The notes beneath the pieces were generated by a model. It saw only the letters and a list, made by a program, of their open reading frames with translations, had not been told where the DNA came from and made no database searches. Source: Kordia sp. (lineage in GTDB: Bacteria; Bacteroidota; Bacteroidia; Flavobacteriales; Flavobacteriaceae). From it: DNA of 64,000 bases. Below are positions 63,576-64,000 of this stretch, in pieces (within the stretch, counting starts at the first letter, position 1; each line of letters starts with the position of its first letter). The stretch spans positions 1-64,000 of the forward strand of contig NZ_JAKVBC010000002.1 of NCBI RefSeq assembly GCF_022447245.1. The letters run 5' to 3'. The translations under genes were made by a program, and so were the position numbers.

Positions 63576-64000
63576 GTGCGTAAAAATCTTATTTTAAATA
63601 GTATTTTATTGGTATTGCTGATTACCATTAGTTTTGTAGCGTATACAAGTTATACCTTGGAAACTGAAAAACGTGCCTTTAAAGAGGACGCTATTGAACT
63701 TTCAGACATTAGATAGGAATGTTTAATGTTGATGCTTGGGAAGAACAGTTTGCAAAAATCATTACCAAAAAACTAGAAGAACTAGAGCTTTCTGGTGGAC
63801 AACGAGAAGAAGCGCGTGTGAAAGTTGAAAAATTTCTCAATGAATCCATTGATAAGTTTGAACGTGCATATAAAGCAAAAAACGAAAAGGATAAAGACTT
63901 TTTAGGACTTTCCCTAAAGAATATTGGTGCCGATTTTTTCGAAATTTTCAGTGAATTAAAAAATCAAGTACCTACGATCACAGAAGATATTCTTAACTTT
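63576..64000 (+). pseudogene. Membrane-anchored coiled-coil protein, frameshifted, runs off the window
   Basis: A GTG at 63576 opens RKNLILNSILLVLLITISFV (one membrane helix) and continues to ELSDIR, where TAG (63714-63716) follows. One inserted base there would join it to the frame GMFNVDAWEEQFAKIITKK, then a long charged helix to the window end. The joined protein (short N-terminus, one membrane helix, long coiled coil) resembles a family of flavobacterial membrane proteins whose function I do not know. The 3' end is outside the window. Confidence 0.6.

Noticed and set aside
1-64000. Reassigned stop codon as explanation for the broken genes
   Set aside because: TAA, TAG and TGA all occur among the internal stops and frameshifts are present too, while normal genes end with all three stops.

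Overview
The window looks like a piece of a marine Flavobacteriaceae (Bacteroidota) chromosome. The evidence is low GC, promoters of the TAnnTTTG type with few Shine-Dalgarno sites, type IX secretion (Por) tails on two secreted proteins, gldA, and flavobacterial gene order (pheA-aminotransferase-tyrA-aroG ... rsgA-dtd ... aroA-queA-rlmN-polyprenyl synthase). A Kordia-like genus is a guess from the short Lys-rich 'LKLNKKSISNL' peptide leaders. I saw no CRISPR, tRNA, rRNA, insertion sequence or prophage.

Layout. 1-2.2 kb: a TPR hybrid sensor kinase cut by an in-frame amber codon. 2.8-6.2 kb: barrel protein, anti-sigma-like protein, ECF sigma, polyprenyl synthase. 6.5-18.1 kb: a secreted protein, then housekeeping genes on the minus strand (rlmN, queA, aroA, MazG-like, two DUF3857/transglutaminase-like proteins, dtd, rsgA) and one decayed secreted gene. 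18.4-18.8 kb: two overlapping lanthipeptide-like precursors on the plus strand. 18.9-23.3 kb: Phe/Tyr operon behind an aromatic leader peptide and terminator. 23.4-27 kb: gldA, a GIN-domain lipoprotein, a broken barrel gene, a PagL-like lipid A deacylase. 27.0-28.6 kb: a tandem array of Cys-patterned precursor peptide cassettes at different stages of decay. 28.6-34.1 kb: metF and split metH behind a SAM-I riboswitch. 34.3-39.8 kb: a methyltransferase and a 1434-residue T9SS protein. 40.1-54.7 kb: one long methionine/cysteine cluster (metY-metX-thrA-metZ-DUF2061-cysH-cysD-cysN-sir-cobA-siroheme dehydrogenase-FNR-like) with three Met/Cys-rich leader peptides. 54.8-56.3 kb: metK behind a SAM-II-like pseudoknot. 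56.4-64 kb: barrel protein, a frameshifted membrane protein, an ECF sigma module, a serine hydrolase and several small unknown genes.

The most interesting feature is RNA-level control of amino acid genes. Four short ORFs, none long enough for ordinary gene calling, lie upstream of amino acid biosynthesis genes. Each is rich in the amino acids those genes make and each is followed within about 25-35 nt by an intrinsic terminator. One precedes pheA (10 of 24 residues aromatic), two lie in tandem before metY (Met+Cys 9 of 25 and 15 of 41), and one precedes sulfite reductase (4 Cys in 18). This is the layout of ribosome-mediated attenuation, which I know from proteobacteria and actinobacteria but not as an established mechanism in Bacteroidota. 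SAM-consuming or SAM-recycling genes (metH, metK) instead carry riboswitch-like leaders.

The second theme is gene decay. At least nine genes carry stops, frameshifts or a lost start codon, most of them a single lesion in otherwise clean frames, including metZ and the siroheme dehydrogenase inside an otherwise intact pathway. From this sequence alone I cannot separate real pseudogenes from sequencing errors.
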